Below are positions 32,521-40,844 of a DNA stretch of 64,000 nucleotides, piece after piece; positions within the stretch are counted from its first letter, which is position 1, and every line of letters starts with the position of its first letter. The notes beneath the pieces were generated by a model. It was not told the DNA's origin. It was given only the letters and a program-made list of their open reading frames with translations, and made no database searches. Location of the stretch: the NCBI RefSeq assembly GCF_040782645.1, contig NZ_CP160403.1:6359001-6423000 (forward strand), read 5' to 3'. The stretch comes from Streptomyces sp. HUAS ZL42. Its GTDB lineage: Bacteria > Actinomycetota > Actinomycetes > Streptomycetales > Streptomycetaceae. Position numbers and translations under genes: made by a program.

Positions 32521-33426
32521 GTGTCCGTACGCGAACTGGTCGTCCTCGGCACCGCCAGCCAGGTCCCGACCCGGCACCGTAACCACAACGGCTACCTGCT
32601 GCGCTGGGACGGGGAAGGCATCCTCTTCGATCCGGGCGAGGGCACACAGCGCCAGATGCTGCGTGCCGGGGTCGCCGCGCACGACCTGAACCGGATCTGC
32701 GTCACGCACTTCCACGGCGACCACTCGCTGGGCCTCGCCGGTGTCATCCAGCGCATCAACCTGGACAAGGTTCCGCACCCGGTCACCGCCCACTACCCGC
32801 GCTCCGGCCGGCGCTTCTTCGACCGCCTGCGGTACGCCACCGCCTACCGCGAGACGGTCGAGATAACAGAGGTTCCGGTGGACGCGGACGGGGTGATCGC
32901 GGCCACGGAGACCTTCACCCTCGAAGCCCGCAGGCTCTCCCACCCCGTGGAGTCCTACGGCTACCGGCTGATCGAGCCCGACGGGCGCCGCATGCTGCCC
33001 GGGCGACTCGCCGCGCACGGGATCAAAGGGCCGGACGTCGGCCGCCTCCAGCGCGAGGGCACTCTCGACGGCGTGTCCCTGGAGGACGTCAGTGAGGTGC
33101 GGCGCGGGCAGCGGTTCGCATTCGTGATGGACACCCGGTTGTGCGACGGGGTGCACGCCCTGGCCGAGGGCTGCGACATGCTGGTCATCGAGTCGACCTT
33201 CCTCGACGAGGACGTGGAACTCGCCGTCGAGCACGGGCATCTGACGGCCGGTCAGGCGGCGGGAGTCGCGCGGGACGCGGGCGTGCGGCACCTCGTGCTG
33301 ACCCACTTCAGCCAGCGCTACTCCGAACCGGACGAATTCGAGCGGCAGGCGCGGGCGGCGGGCTTCGAGGGCGAGCTGACCGTGGCGCACGATCTGCTCC
33401 GAGTGCCGGTCCCGAAACGCCGGTAA
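32521..33426 (+). CDS. rnz: Ribonuclease Z
   Basis: This 301-residue protein starts at GTG 32521. It is an MBL-fold tRNA 3' endonuclease with the metal motif [18 protein letters not shown], the N-terminal [41 protein letters not shown] signature ([14 protein letters not shown]) and C-terminal LTHFSQRY. It removes 3' trailers from tRNA precursors lacking encoded CCA. Upstream HIT gene and downstream deaminase gene are on the same strand. Confidence 0.94.
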   Translation: MSVRELVVLGTASQVPTRHRNHNGYLLRWDGEGILFDPGEGTQRQMLRAGVAAHDLNRICVTHFHGDHSLGLAGVIQRINLDKVPHPVTAHYPRSGRRFFDRLRYATAYRETVEITEVPVDADGVIAATETFTLEARRLSHPVESYGYRLIEPDGRRMLPGRLAAHGIKGPDVGRLQREGTLDGVSLEDVSEVRRGQRFAFVMDTRLCDGVHALAEGCDMLVIESTFLDEDVELAVEHGHLTAGQAAGVARDAGVRHLVLTHFSQRYSEPDEFERQARAAGFEGELTVAHDLLRVPVPKRR

Positions 33427-33446
33427 AACAGCCGTACGATGCTTTG

Positions 33447-34439
33447 ATGTCCATCCCGAAAGCTGAACTGCACCTCCACATCGAAGGCACCCTCGAGCCC
33501 GAGCTTGCGTTCGCGCTTGCCGCGCGCAACGGCGTGACCCTGCCGTACGCGGACACCGACGAGCTCCGCAAGGCGTACCAGTTCGAGGATCTGCAGTCCT
33601 TCCTCAACCTGTACTACGAGCTCATGGCGGTCCTGCGCACCGAGCGGGACTTCGAGGACCTCGCGGACGCCTACCTCGCGCGGGCCGCCGCGCAGGGCGT
33701 GCGGCACGTGGAGATGTTCTTCGACCCGCAGGCCCACATCGCCCGCGGGGTGGACATGGGCACGGTCGTCGAAGGTCTGTGGCGTGCGCTGGGGCGGAGC
33801 GAATCGGTCCACGGCATCTCCGCCCAGCTCATCATGTGCTTCCTGCGCGACGAGTCCGCCGAGTCGGCGCTGCGGACGCTCGAGGCGGCCGAGCCGTACC
33901 TCGACCGGATCACCGGCGTCGGACTCGACTCGGCCGAGGTCGGGAACCCGCCGGCGAAGTTCCGCGAGGTGTACGAGGCGGCCGCCGCCCGGGGGCTGCG
34001 GCGCGTGGCGCACGCCGGGGAGGAGGGGCCTGCCGAGTACATCGCCGAGGCCCTGGACGTGCTCGGCGTCGAGCGGATCGACCACGGGCTGCGGTGCATG
34101 GAGGACCCGGCCCTCGTCGAGCGGCTCGTGCGCGAGCGGGTTCCGCTGACGGTGTGCCCGCTGTCGAACGTGCGGCTGCGGACCGTGGACGTCCTCGCCG
34201 ACCATCCGCTGCCCGCCATGCTCGACGCCGGGCTGCTGTGCACGGTCAACTCCGACGACCCGGCCTACTTCGGCGGCTACGTCGGCGACAACTTCGACGC
34301 CGTGGGCAGGACGCTGGGCCTGTCCGAGGACCTGCTGCGCGAACTGGCCCGCAACTCCTTCGTCGCGTCCTTCCTGGAGCACGACGAGGACCGTCGGGCG
34401 CGGTACCTCGCCGAGGTGGAGGCGTACGAGTTCTCGTAG
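33447..34439 (+). CDS. Adenine/adenosine deaminase family protein (Ade-like)
   Basis: This 330-residue amidohydrolase starts at ATG 33447. Zinc ligands are His-x-His in ELHLHIEGTLEPE, His in VAHAGEE and Asp in CTVNSDDPAYFGG. HIEGTLEPELAFALAARNGV, LQSFLNLYYELMAVLRTERDFEDLADAYL and VEMFFDPQAHIARGV resemble the adenine-deaminase (AAH1/Ade) branch more than classical adenosine deaminase. Adenine is therefore a plausible substrate, but annotation pipelines usually call it adenosine deaminase. It begins 20 bases after rnz. Confidence 0.9.
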   Translation: MSIPKAELHLHIEGTLEPELAFALAARNGVTLPYADTDELRKAYQFEDLQSFLNLYYELMAVLRTERDFEDLADAYLARAAAQGVRHVEMFFDPQAHIARGVDMGTVVEGLWRALGRSESVHGISAQLIMCFLRDESAESALRTLEAAEPYLDRITGVGLDSAEVGNPPAKFREVYEAAAARGLRRVAHAGEEGPAEYIAEALDVLGVERIDHGLRCMEDPALVERLVRERVPLTVCPLSNVRLRTVDVLADHPLPAMLDAGLLCTVNSDDPAYFGGYVGDNFDAVGRTLGLSEDLLRELARNSFVASFLEHDEDRRARYLAEVEAYEFS

Positions 34440-34452
34440 GGCCTACGCCCCA

Positions 34453-34578
34453 GGGCCTGTCCGGCGGATCATGCCGCAGACTTGGGGCTCGGCCCGCACA
34501 TCCGCGGGCACCAACCCCGCTCACCGGTGCTGACCAGGTGCCGCTACTTCCCTGCGACTTGATCTGCCGGACAGGCCC
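34453..34578. mobile_element. 126-bp MITE-like inverted-repeat element
   Basis: The ends GGGCCTGTCCGGCGGATCA (34453-34471) and its inverted copy (34560-34578) match at 18 of 19 positions. The similarity extends inward to about 27 bases. The 88-base interior has no coding capacity. The termini look like those of IS5-type elements frequent in Streptomyces (recollection, not a search). No clear target duplication is seen. It is probably a non-autonomous element or an internally deleted IS. Confidence 0.7.
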
Positions 34579-34727
34579 CGGTCGCCGCCGGCCGCCGTGT
34601 CGTCGGCCCGCTGGGCAGGTACGGCCGGGTGCTCCACCGGGACCTCCACGACGGCCGCGGTGCCGCCGCGCCGGCGGGTCGCGCCGGGCATTAGCGGGCA
34701 CCCGGAGGTGTGCAGGGCGACCGCGGT
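34579..34727. other. Unassigned sequence between MITE and kdgD remnant
   Basis: No reading frame here resembles a known protein on either strand. It may contain the eroded 5' half of the dehydratase gene, but I see no convincing motif. Confidence 0.4.
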
Positions 34728-35067
34728 CATGGGGACGGCGACCGTCCGGAGCAGATCGCGGCCCGCACCCGGCTGTCCCTCATCGCCTACCAGCGCGGCC
34801 AAGTGGCCTTCACCGCGGCCTCGTTGAAGCGCATCGCCGCCTTCCGGCCGCCATCGGCCTCAAGGACGTCCACAGCGACCTCGACCGCCAACAGTGCCTC
34901 ACCCTCGCCGCCCCCGAGGACTTCGTGGTCTTCAACGGCGCCGCCACCGCCGAGACGCAGGCTCGCGCTTACGCCACCGTCGGCGTTCTGGCCTGCTCCT
35001 CCGCCGTCCACGCCTTCGCCCCGAGATCGCCAACGCTTTCTTCGCCGCGCTGCGAAAGGGGCTCTGA
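34728..35067 (+). pseudogene. 5-dehydro-4-deoxyglucarate dehydratase remnant, central part
   Basis: Three frames must be combined to read a KdgD/DHDPS-family protein: LSLIAYQRGQVAFTAASLKRIA (compare the family Tyr motif IVYQRDNAVFT), then AIGLKDVHSDLD with the Schiff-base Lys (family GFKDGVGDLD). FVVFNGAATAETQARAYATVGVLACSSAVHAF follows, and after a one-base frameshift PEIANAFFAALRKGL. The N-terminal half is missing. The enzyme converts the product of glucarate dehydratase to 2-oxoglutarate semialdehyde, and glucarate dehydratase lies directly downstream. Disrupted at its 3' side by an IS remnant. Confidence 0.8.
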
Positions 35068-35506
35068 CCCGCACGTGTGCACGGGTCTGCGCTGTTTCGC
35101 TCAGCCCACGGGGCGCTGCTGGTTCTCGATGTACCGGCGTACGACGGTCAGCGGTGCCCCGCCGCATGATCCGGCGAAGTAGGAGCCGGACCAGAAGTGC
35201 CCGCCCCACGGATGGCGGTGGCCCAGCGCGGTGACGTAAACCGAATGTTACTGTGATCGCGTGGTCACGTAACGTGCTCAGGCGAAGCGGCGCACGCGGC
35301 CCGCATCATGTGGCACTGCCTGCACGCATGGTGGACGATGCTCCCCAAGCCGCCCGGAAGGTCCTGCACCTGTACCGGATGGGCCTCGCGCTCATCCCGG
35401 CTGCCGGGAGGGCAGTCGTCAGGCGCGCTCGTCGCGTCAAGCCCGCCACCGCAAGGTAGGCAGGAATCTCCTTCCTGAGGCTTGTCGAAAGGAGGAGAGC
35501 ATTCAA
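35066..35506. mobile_element. Degenerate IS200/IS605-family element
   Basis: The left end has a hairpin with GACCCG/CGGGTC arms (35066-35087). The right end has a GAATCTCCTTCCT ... AGGAGGAGAGCATTC hairpin (35464-35504) followed by TCAA, typical of IS200/IS605 right ends. Between them lie a tnpA fragment on the minus strand and a short open stretch on the plus strand (35253-35459, ending RARRVKPATAR) that may be the last trace of tnpB. Most of both genes is gone. The element interrupts the kdgD remnant. Confidence 0.7.
35101..35225 (-). pseudogene. IS200-type Y1 transposase (TnpA), C-terminal fragment
   Basis: The minus strand reads GHRHPWGGHFWSGSYFAGSC, then GGAPLTVVRRYIENQQRPVG, then stop at 35101-35103. 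This matches the end of IS200/IS605 TnpA (W-G-FWS-SYF, then the helix carrying the catalytic Tyr, YIENQ). The N-terminal HUH region is absent, so it cannot be active. Confidence 0.8.
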
Positions 35507-35689
35507 GTCCCGCTCGTCGAACTCACCGCGTGCCCGGATACGCCGTGTCGTCGGTGAAGGCGGGGCCCGGCTGCGCGGCTGTCCGGTGGGCCCCGTGCGC
35601 GCCCCGCTCACCGACCCGTAGGCCGCCGACCTGGCCGACCTCAGAACCTGCTCACGACCGGCCTCGACCTCGTAGGAGCCGCCCTGTGA
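35507..35689 (+). pseudogene. 5-dehydro-4-deoxyglucarate dehydratase remnant, C-terminal part
   Basis: Downstream of the IS right end the same protein family resumes in shifting frames: VPLVEL, then RVPGYAVSSVKAG (family GYAVSLVKAG), then PVRAPLTDP, then TTGLDLVGAAL and stop TGA 35687-35689. That stop still overlaps the GTG start of gudD (GTGA). The gene was therefore once the translationally coupled upstream partner of glucarate dehydratase. Confidence 0.8.
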
Positions 35690-36975
35690 ACCTCACGATC
35701 GCGAGCGTCCGCCTGACTCCGATCCTGGTCGCCGACCCGCCCCTGCTGAACACGCAGGGCGTGCACCAGCCGTACACCCCCCGGCTGATCGTCGAGGTGG
35801 AGACGGCGGACGGGATCACGGGCATCGGCGAGACGTACGGCGACACCAAGTACCTGGAGTTGGCGCGGCCTTTCGCCGAGACGCTGAAGGGGCGTCAGGT
35901 CAGCGATCTGAACGGGCTGTTCGTGATCGCCGACGAGGTCTCCGTGGACGGCTCCCGGGTCTCCGGGCAGGTCGACGTCGGAGGTCTGCGCGGCGTCCAG
36001 ACCGCCGACAAGCTGCGGCTGTCCGTCGTCTCCGGATTCGAGGTCGCCTGCCTCGACGCCCTCGGCAAGGCGCTCGGTCTGCCCGTGCACGCGTTGCTCG
36101 GCGGCAAGGTGCGGGACGCCGTCGAGTACAGCGCGTACCTCTTCTACAAGTGGGCCGGCCACCCCGCGGGCGTCGCCTGCGAGAGGGACGACTGGGGTGC
36201 CGCCCTCGACCCGGCCGGAGTCGTCGAGCAGGCACGGAAGTTCAAGGAGCGGTACGGCTTCACCTCCTTCAAGCTCAAGGGCGGCGTCTTCCCGCCGGAC
36301 CAGGAGATCGCCGCCGTGCGCGCGCTGGCGGAGGCCTTTCCCGGGCACCCGCTGCGTCTCGACCCCAACGGCGCCTGGAGTGTGGAGACTTCGCTGAAGG
36401 TGGCGAAGGAACTCGGGGACGTCCTCGAGTACCTGGAGGACCCCGCGCTCGGCACCCCCGCGATGGCCGAGGTCTCGGCCGGCACCCACGTCCCGCTGGC
36501 CACCAACATGTGCGTGACGACGTTCGCCGAGATCAAGGAGGCGTTCACGCACGACGCCGTCCAGGTGGTGCTCTCCGACCACCACTACTGGGGCGGGCTG
36601 CGCAACACACAGCAACTCGCCGCCGTCTGCCGGACCTTCGGCGTCGGGGTGTCCATGCACTCCAACACCCACCTGGGGATCAGCCTCGCCGCGATGACCC
36701 ACGTCGCGTCCACCGTCCCCGGCCTCCGCCACGCCTGCGACTCCCACTACCCCTGGCAGTCGGAGGACGTGCTCACCGAACGGCTGACCTTCCACGACGG
36801 CAGGGTCACCGTCCCGGACGCACCCGGCCTGGGCGTCGAACTCGACCGCGAGAAGCTGCGGCTCCTGCACCGGAGGTGGCTCGACGACGACGGCACCCTG
36901 CGGGACCGCGACGACGCGGCGTCCATGCGGGTCGCCGAGCCGGGGTGGGTCACGCCGGTGGTGCCTCGCTGGTAG
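35686..36975 (+). CDS. gudD: Glucarate dehydratase
   Basis: This 429-residue enolase-superfamily protein starts at GTG 35686. Visible residues: NTQGVHQPYTPRLIVEVET lid, KxK catalytic motif in SFKLKGG, metal ligands in LDPNGAW, EYLEDP and NMC (ATNMCVTTFAEI), and the Asp-His pair region with VSMHSNTHLGISLA. It dehydrates D-glucarate (or L-idarate) to 5-dehydro-4-deoxy-glucarate. The next enzyme of the pathway, kdgD, is a pseudogene immediately upstream. The product must be handled by another dehydratase elsewhere, or the pathway is decaying. Confidence 0.92.
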   Translation: MNLTIASVRLTPILVADPPLLNTQGVHQPYTPRLIVEVETADGITGIGETYGDTKYLELARPFAETLKGRQVSDLNGLFVIADEVSVDGSRVSGQVDVGGLRGVQTADKLRLSVVSGFEVACLDALGKALGLPVHALLGGKVRDAVEYSAYLFYKWAGHPAGVACERDDWGAALDPAGVVEQARKFKERYGFTSFKLKGGVFPPDQEIAAVRALAEAFPGHPLRLDPNGAWSVETSLKVAKELGDVLEYLEDPALGTPAMAEVSAGTHVPLATNMCVTTFAEIKEAFTHDAVQVVLSDHHYWGGLRNTQQLAAVCRTFGVGVSMHSNTHLGISLAAMTHVASTVPGLRHACDSHYPWQSEDVLTERLTFHDGRVTVPDAPGLGVELDREKLRLLHRRWLDDDGTLRDRDDAASMRVAEPGWVTPVVPRW

Positions 36976-37096
36976 GGGTGGATCAAGCAGAGGGCCGGCC
37001 GACCTGACGCAGGGCGAGGGTCCGGCGTGACAGCCGTCGTGTTGTCGGTGGCGTGGTGCAGACTGGGCTGATCGGCACCACGTCAGGGAGCGCACC

Positions 37097-38212
37097 GTGA
37101 CCGCGTCCACCGGAGAGGACCCCCGTAACCGGCCCCAGGTCGATCCCCTGGCCGCCCTGCGCACGCCGGACGACCCGCCCTGGGACGTCTACCTCACGGG
37201 CACGGTCTTCCTCGACATCATCTTCACCGGGCTCGACTCCGCCCCGGTGCGCGGGACCGAGTCCTGGGCGCGCGGGATGGGGTCGAGCCCGGGCGGCGTC
37301 GCCAACATGGCCACGGCGCTGGCCCGCCTCGGCCTGCGTACGTCGCTGGCGGCGGCCTTCGGCGACGACCACTACGGCGAGTACTGCTGGGACGCGCTGG
37401 AGCAGGGCGAGGGCATCGACCTGTCCCCGTCGCGCACGGTGCCCGGCTGGCACTCCCCGGTCACCGTCTCCATGGCGTACGAGGGTGAGCGCACGATGGT
37501 CTCCCACGGTCACGAGCCGCCCCCGGAGGAGCCCGCCCCCGACTGCCCCCCGCGTGCGCGGGCGGCGGTCGCGTCGCTGGTGCAGGGCAAGCGGGCGCCC
37601 TGGATCGCCCAGGCCGCGAGCAAGGGCACGTGCCTGTTCGCCGACGTCGGCTGGGACGACACGGGGGCGTGGGATCTTGCGGCGCTGGCCGATCTGGAGC
37701 ACTGCGAGGCGTTCCTGCCGAACGCCGAGGAGGCGATGCGGTACACGGGCGCGGAGTGTCCGCGGGCGGCGGCCCACGCCCTGACCGAGTACGTGCCGCT
37801 GGCGGTCGTCACGCTCGGGGCGGAGGGGGCGTACGCGGTGGACGGGCGGACGGGGGAGACGGCCGAGGTCCCCGCGATCGCCGTGGAGGCCCTCGACCCC
37901 ACCGGCGCCGGAGACGTCTTCGTGGCCGGCTTCGTCACCGGCACCCTGGCGGGGTGGCCGCTGGCGGACCGGCTGGCGCTGGCGGGGCTGACGGCGGCGC
38001 TGTCCGTGCAGGAGTTCGGCGGGTCCTTGTCGGCGCCGGGGTGGGCGGAGATCGGGGCGTGGTGGCGAAGGGTGCAGTCGGTGGACGGGCAGGATCCGGA
38101 GGCCCTTCAGCGGTACGCGTTCCTGGAGGCACTGGTACCGGAGGAGGCGGCGGCACGCCCTTGGCCCCTGCGGAGGGCGGTACCGACGATCGGGTTCGGC
38201 AGGTCGGCCTGA
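37097..38212 (+). CDS. PfkB-family carbohydrate kinase
   Basis: This 371-residue ribokinase-like protein starts at GTG 37097 after CAGGGAG. The fold is seen in VYLTGTVFLDIIFTGL, SSPGGVANMATALARLGLRTSLAAAFGDDHYGEY, and the C-terminal DPTGAGDVFVAGF anion hole with catalytic Asp. The 40-residue N-terminal extension is unusual but common among Streptomyces homologues. The sugar or nucleoside substrate is not deducible. It is downstream of gudD but separated by 121 bases. Confidence 0.9.
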   Translation: MTASTGEDPRNRPQVDPLAALRTPDDPPWDVYLTGTVFLDIIFTGLDSAPVRGTESWARGMGSSPGGVANMATALARLGLRTSLAAAFGDDHYGEYCWDALEQGEGIDLSPSRTVPGWHSPVTVSMAYEGERTMVSHGHEPPPEEPAPDCPPRARAAVASLVQGKRAPWIAQAASKGTCLFADVGWDDTGAWDLAALADLEHCEAFLPNAEEAMRYTGAECPRAAAHALTEYVPLAVVTLGAEGAYAVDGRTGETAEVPAIAVEALDPTGAGDVFVAGFVTGTLAGWPLADRLALAGLTAALSVQEFGGSLSAPGWAEIGAWWRRVQSVDGQDPEALQRYAFLEALVPEEAAARPWPLRRAVPTIGFGRSA

Positions 38213-38232
38213 CGCCGGTGACCCATGGCGGC

Positions 38233-39033
38233 TCAGCAGCCGCCCGCGCTGTCCAGGACGGCGGTCACCTGTTCGCGGACCACCTCCCGGGCCGCGGCGG
38301 GAAGCGTGCCGATCGCCGTACGGCCCAGGGCGTCGAGAACCGGACCGGCCTCGGTGCCGTACGCCGTGCTCGCGGTGAGCACCTCGTATCCGTCACGGAC
38401 GGCGACGCGCAGGACGGGCCGGTCCCCGTCGGCGGCCTGCACGGCGACGGCCACCACGAGGGGCGGCGCCCCGCCCGCCTCGCCGGACAGCTTGCGATAG
38501 CCACTGGCCACCGGCTCACGCCAGCGCAGACTCAGCAGCATCGGGCGTTTCGCCAGCAGTTCGGTCAGGTCGGTCTCGAAGGGACCGCCCGCATCCAGCA
38601 CCACCGCCCGGGCGTCCAGGACGTGGGCCGCGGGCAGCAGACAGCGCAGCGTGCTGCCGACGATGTTCCCGCCGACCGTGGCGGCCCGGCGCACGGCCCC
38701 GGTCCCCACACCGGAGGCCGCCCGTCGCAGCACCTCCGGTACCCGCTCGTCGATCCGGTGCAGCGGCACGGCCGCGCCCACCGTCTCGGCCCCGATCACA
38801 TTGGCCTCCGGCAGTTCGCGCAGCGACACAGCCTGCTGGGGGAAGCCGTCCCGCTGCCAGGTGGCCCACACGAGCGTCGCCCCTCCGATGGGCACCGCCC
38901 CCTCGGCCAGACACTCCTTCGCTTCGGACACGGACGTGGGCAGACGCAAGAGCACGGCGGCCGACCTGCTTTCCCTCCACGGCCGGCGGTGGATGACGCG
39001 ACACCGGCCAGTTGTTCTGCTGACGTGGCGCAT
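38233..39033 (-). CDS. FAD-binding subunit-like protein of molybdopterin dehydrogenase (CoxM/XdhB type), orphan
   Basis: The protein is 266 residues from ATG 39033; the frame stays open further upstream. Residues about 25-200 resemble the FAD_binding_5 domain: LRLPTSVSEAKECLAEGAVPIGGAT, LPEANVIG, and AVRRAATVGGNIVGSTLRCLLPAAHVLDARAVVL. A C-terminal CO_deh_flav_C-like part follows. In xanthine or CO dehydrogenases it carries FAD between a 2Fe-2S and a molybdopterin subunit. Neither partner is adjacent, so it may work with distant subunits. Confidence 0.82.
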   Translation of the reverse strand: MRHVSRTTGRCRVIHRRPWRESRSAAVLLRLPTSVSEAKECLAEGAVPIGGATLVWATWQRDGFPQQAVSLRELPEANVIGAETVGAAVPLHRIDERVPEVLRRAASGVGTGAVRRAATVGGNIVGSTLRCLLPAAHVLDARAVVLDAGGPFETDLTELLAKRPMLLSLRWREPVASGYRKLSGEAGGAPPLVVAVAVQAADGDRPVLRVAVRDGYEVLTASTAYGTEAGPVLDALGRTAIGTLPAAAREVVREQVTAVLDSAGGC

Positions 39034-39262
39034 TCTGCACACTTGCGAGGGAGCGCGGACAGGGCTCACGCCGCCACTCCGTGCGCTCCTCCTGCTCCCG
39101 TGCGCACCCTCGGCCCGGGTGAGCCCCCTCGACTTTCCCGGCCCAGGGGTACCGAAAAGCCCTACGGCGTTGTCAGTGCCCCGTCGTACCCTTGATACCG
39201 CGAGGCCGCCCTCAGCTATGCGGCCGTGAAGAGGAGGAACCGCAGGCCTACAGAGCCGGCCC

Positions 39263-40333
39263 ATGACTCAGACACCCACAGCTCACACCCCCGCGCAGGG
39301 GCAGGCGAGAGCACAGTTCACGGTCCCTGCCCAGCACCCGATGGTCACCGTGCTGGGTTCCGGCGACTCCCTCCTGCGCGTGATCGAGAAGGCCTTCCCG
39401 GCGGCCGACATCCACGTCCGGGGCAATGAGATCAGCGCGGTCGGCGACCCCGCGGAAGTCGCCCTCATACAGCGCCTGTTCGACGAGATGATGCTGGTGC
39501 TCCGCACCGGACAGCCGATGACGGAGGACGCAGTGGAACGCTCGATCGCCATGCTCAGGGCGAGCGAGAACGGGGAGGGTTCCGAGGAGACGCCGGCCCA
39601 GGTGCTCACACAGAACATCCTGTCCTCGCGCGGCCGCACGATCCGCCCCAAGACCCTCAACCAGAAGCGGTACGTCGACGCGATCGACAAGCACACGATC
39701 GTCTTCGGCATCGGCCCCGCCGGCACCGGCAAGACGTACCTCGCCATGGCGAAGGCGGTGCAGGCCCTGCAGTCCAAGCAGGTCAACCGCATCATCCTGA
39801 CCCGCCCGGCGGTGGAGGCGGGGGAGCGGCTCGGCTTCCTCCCGGGCACCCTCTACGAGAAGATCGACCCCTACCTGCGCCCGCTGTACGACGCCCTGCA
39901 CGACATGCTCGACCCCGACTCGATCCCGAGGCTGATGGCGGCGGGGACGATCGAGGTGGCGCCGCTGGCCTACATGCGTGGTCGTACGCTCAATGACGCC
40001 TTCATCATCCTGGACGAGGCCCAGAACACGAGCCCCGAGCAGATGAAGATGTTCCTCACCCGTCTCGGCTTCGACTCGAAGATCGTGATCACGGGTGACG
40101 TGACGCAGGTCGACCTGCCCACCGGCACCAAGTCGGGTCTGCGTCAGGTCCAGGAGATCCTGGAGGGGCTGGAGGACGTCCACTTCTCCCGGCTCACGTC
40201 CCACGATGTCGTACGGCACAAGCTCGTCGGCCGTATCGTCGACGCTTACGAGAAGTACGACACCAAGCACGGCACCGAGAACGGCACTCACAAGGGCGGC
40301 CGGGGCAGGTCGTCCGGGCACAAGGGGAAGTAG
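39263..40333 (+). CDS. PhoH-family ATPase (YbeZ/PhoL type)
   Basis: This 356-residue protein has an N-terminal KH-like segment ([30 protein letters not shown]). The P-loop ATPase domain shows Walker [13 protein letters not shown], Walker [10 protein letters not shown], and the sensor region [14 protein letters not shown]. It partners YbeY in ribosome quality control and rRNA maturation, and ybeY follows after 13 bases. AGGAGG at about 39231 is rather far, so the start could be refined. The 230-base region upstream is shared with the divergent orphan FAD subunit. Confidence 0.93.
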   Translation: MTQTPTAHTPAQGQARAQFTVPAQHPMVTVLGSGDSLLRVIEKAFPAADIHVRGNEISAVGDPAEVALIQRLFDEMMLVLRTGQPMTEDAVERSIAMLRASENGEGSEETPAQVLTQNILSSRGRTIRPKTLNQKRYVDAIDKHTIVFGIGPAGTGKTYLAMAKAVQALQSKQVNRIILTRPAVEAGERLGFLPGTLYEKIDPYLRPLYDALHDMLDPDSIPRLMAAGTIEVAPLAYMRGRTLNDAFIILDEAQNTSPEQMKMFLTRLGFDSKIVITGDVTQVDLPTGTKSGLRQVQEILEGLEDVHFSRLTSHDVVRHKLVGRIVDAYEKYDTKHGTENGTHKGGRGRSSGHKGK

Positions 40334-40346
40334 ACACAGCACGACC

Positions 40347-40844
40347 ATGTCGATCGACGTCAACAACGAGTCCGGAACCGAGGTCGACGAGCAGGCGATC
40401 CTCGACGTCGCCCGCTACGCGCTCGCACGGATGCGCATCCACCCGCTCTCCGAACTCTCGGTGATCGTCGTGGACGCCGACGCCATGGAGCAGCTGCACA
40501 TCCAGTGGATGGACCTGCCCGGGCCGACGGATGTCATGTCCTTCCCCATGGACGAGCTGCGGCCGCCGTCCAAGGACGACGAGGAGCCCCCGCAGGGGCT
40601 CCTCGGCGACATCGTGCTGTGCCCGGAGGTCGCCAAGAAGCAGGGTGAGGAAGCGCCGACGCAGCACTCCATGGACGAGGAGCTCCAGCTGCTCACCGTC
40701 CACGGCGTGCTGCATCTTCTCGGGTACGACCACGAGGAGCCCGACGAGAAGGCCGAGATGTTCGGTCTGCAGGCCGCGATCGTGGACGGCTGGCGAGCGG
40801 AGAAGGGCCTGACCGGCCCGTCCCCGGCCCCGACCGTGTCATGA
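40347..40844 (+). CDS. ybeY: Endoribonuclease YbeY (rRNA maturation factor)
   Basis: This 165-residue protein carries the zinc triad [14 protein letters not shown] (H-x3-H-x5-H). The upstream [19 protein letters not shown] and [10 protein letters not shown] motifs are also present. It processes 16S rRNA 3' ends and monitors 70S quality. The stop overlaps the next gene by ATGA. Confidence 0.96.
   Translation: MSIDVNNESGTEVDEQAILDVARYALARMRIHPLSELSVIVVDADAMEQLHIQWMDLPGPTDVMSFPMDELRPPSKDDEEPPQGLLGDIVLCPEVAKKQGEEAPTQHSMDEELQLLTVHGVLHLLGYDHEEPDEKAEMFGLQAAIVDGWRAEKGLTGPSPAPTVS

Noticed and set aside
34787..35209. 140-codon minus-strand frame
   Set aside because: It crosses the kdgD remnant and the TnpA fragment in a frame different from both; shadow.
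35253..35459. 68-codon plus-strand frame as an independent gene
   Set aside because: It lies inside the decayed IS200/IS605 element just before its right-end hairpin; more likely a tnpB trace or noise than a gene.
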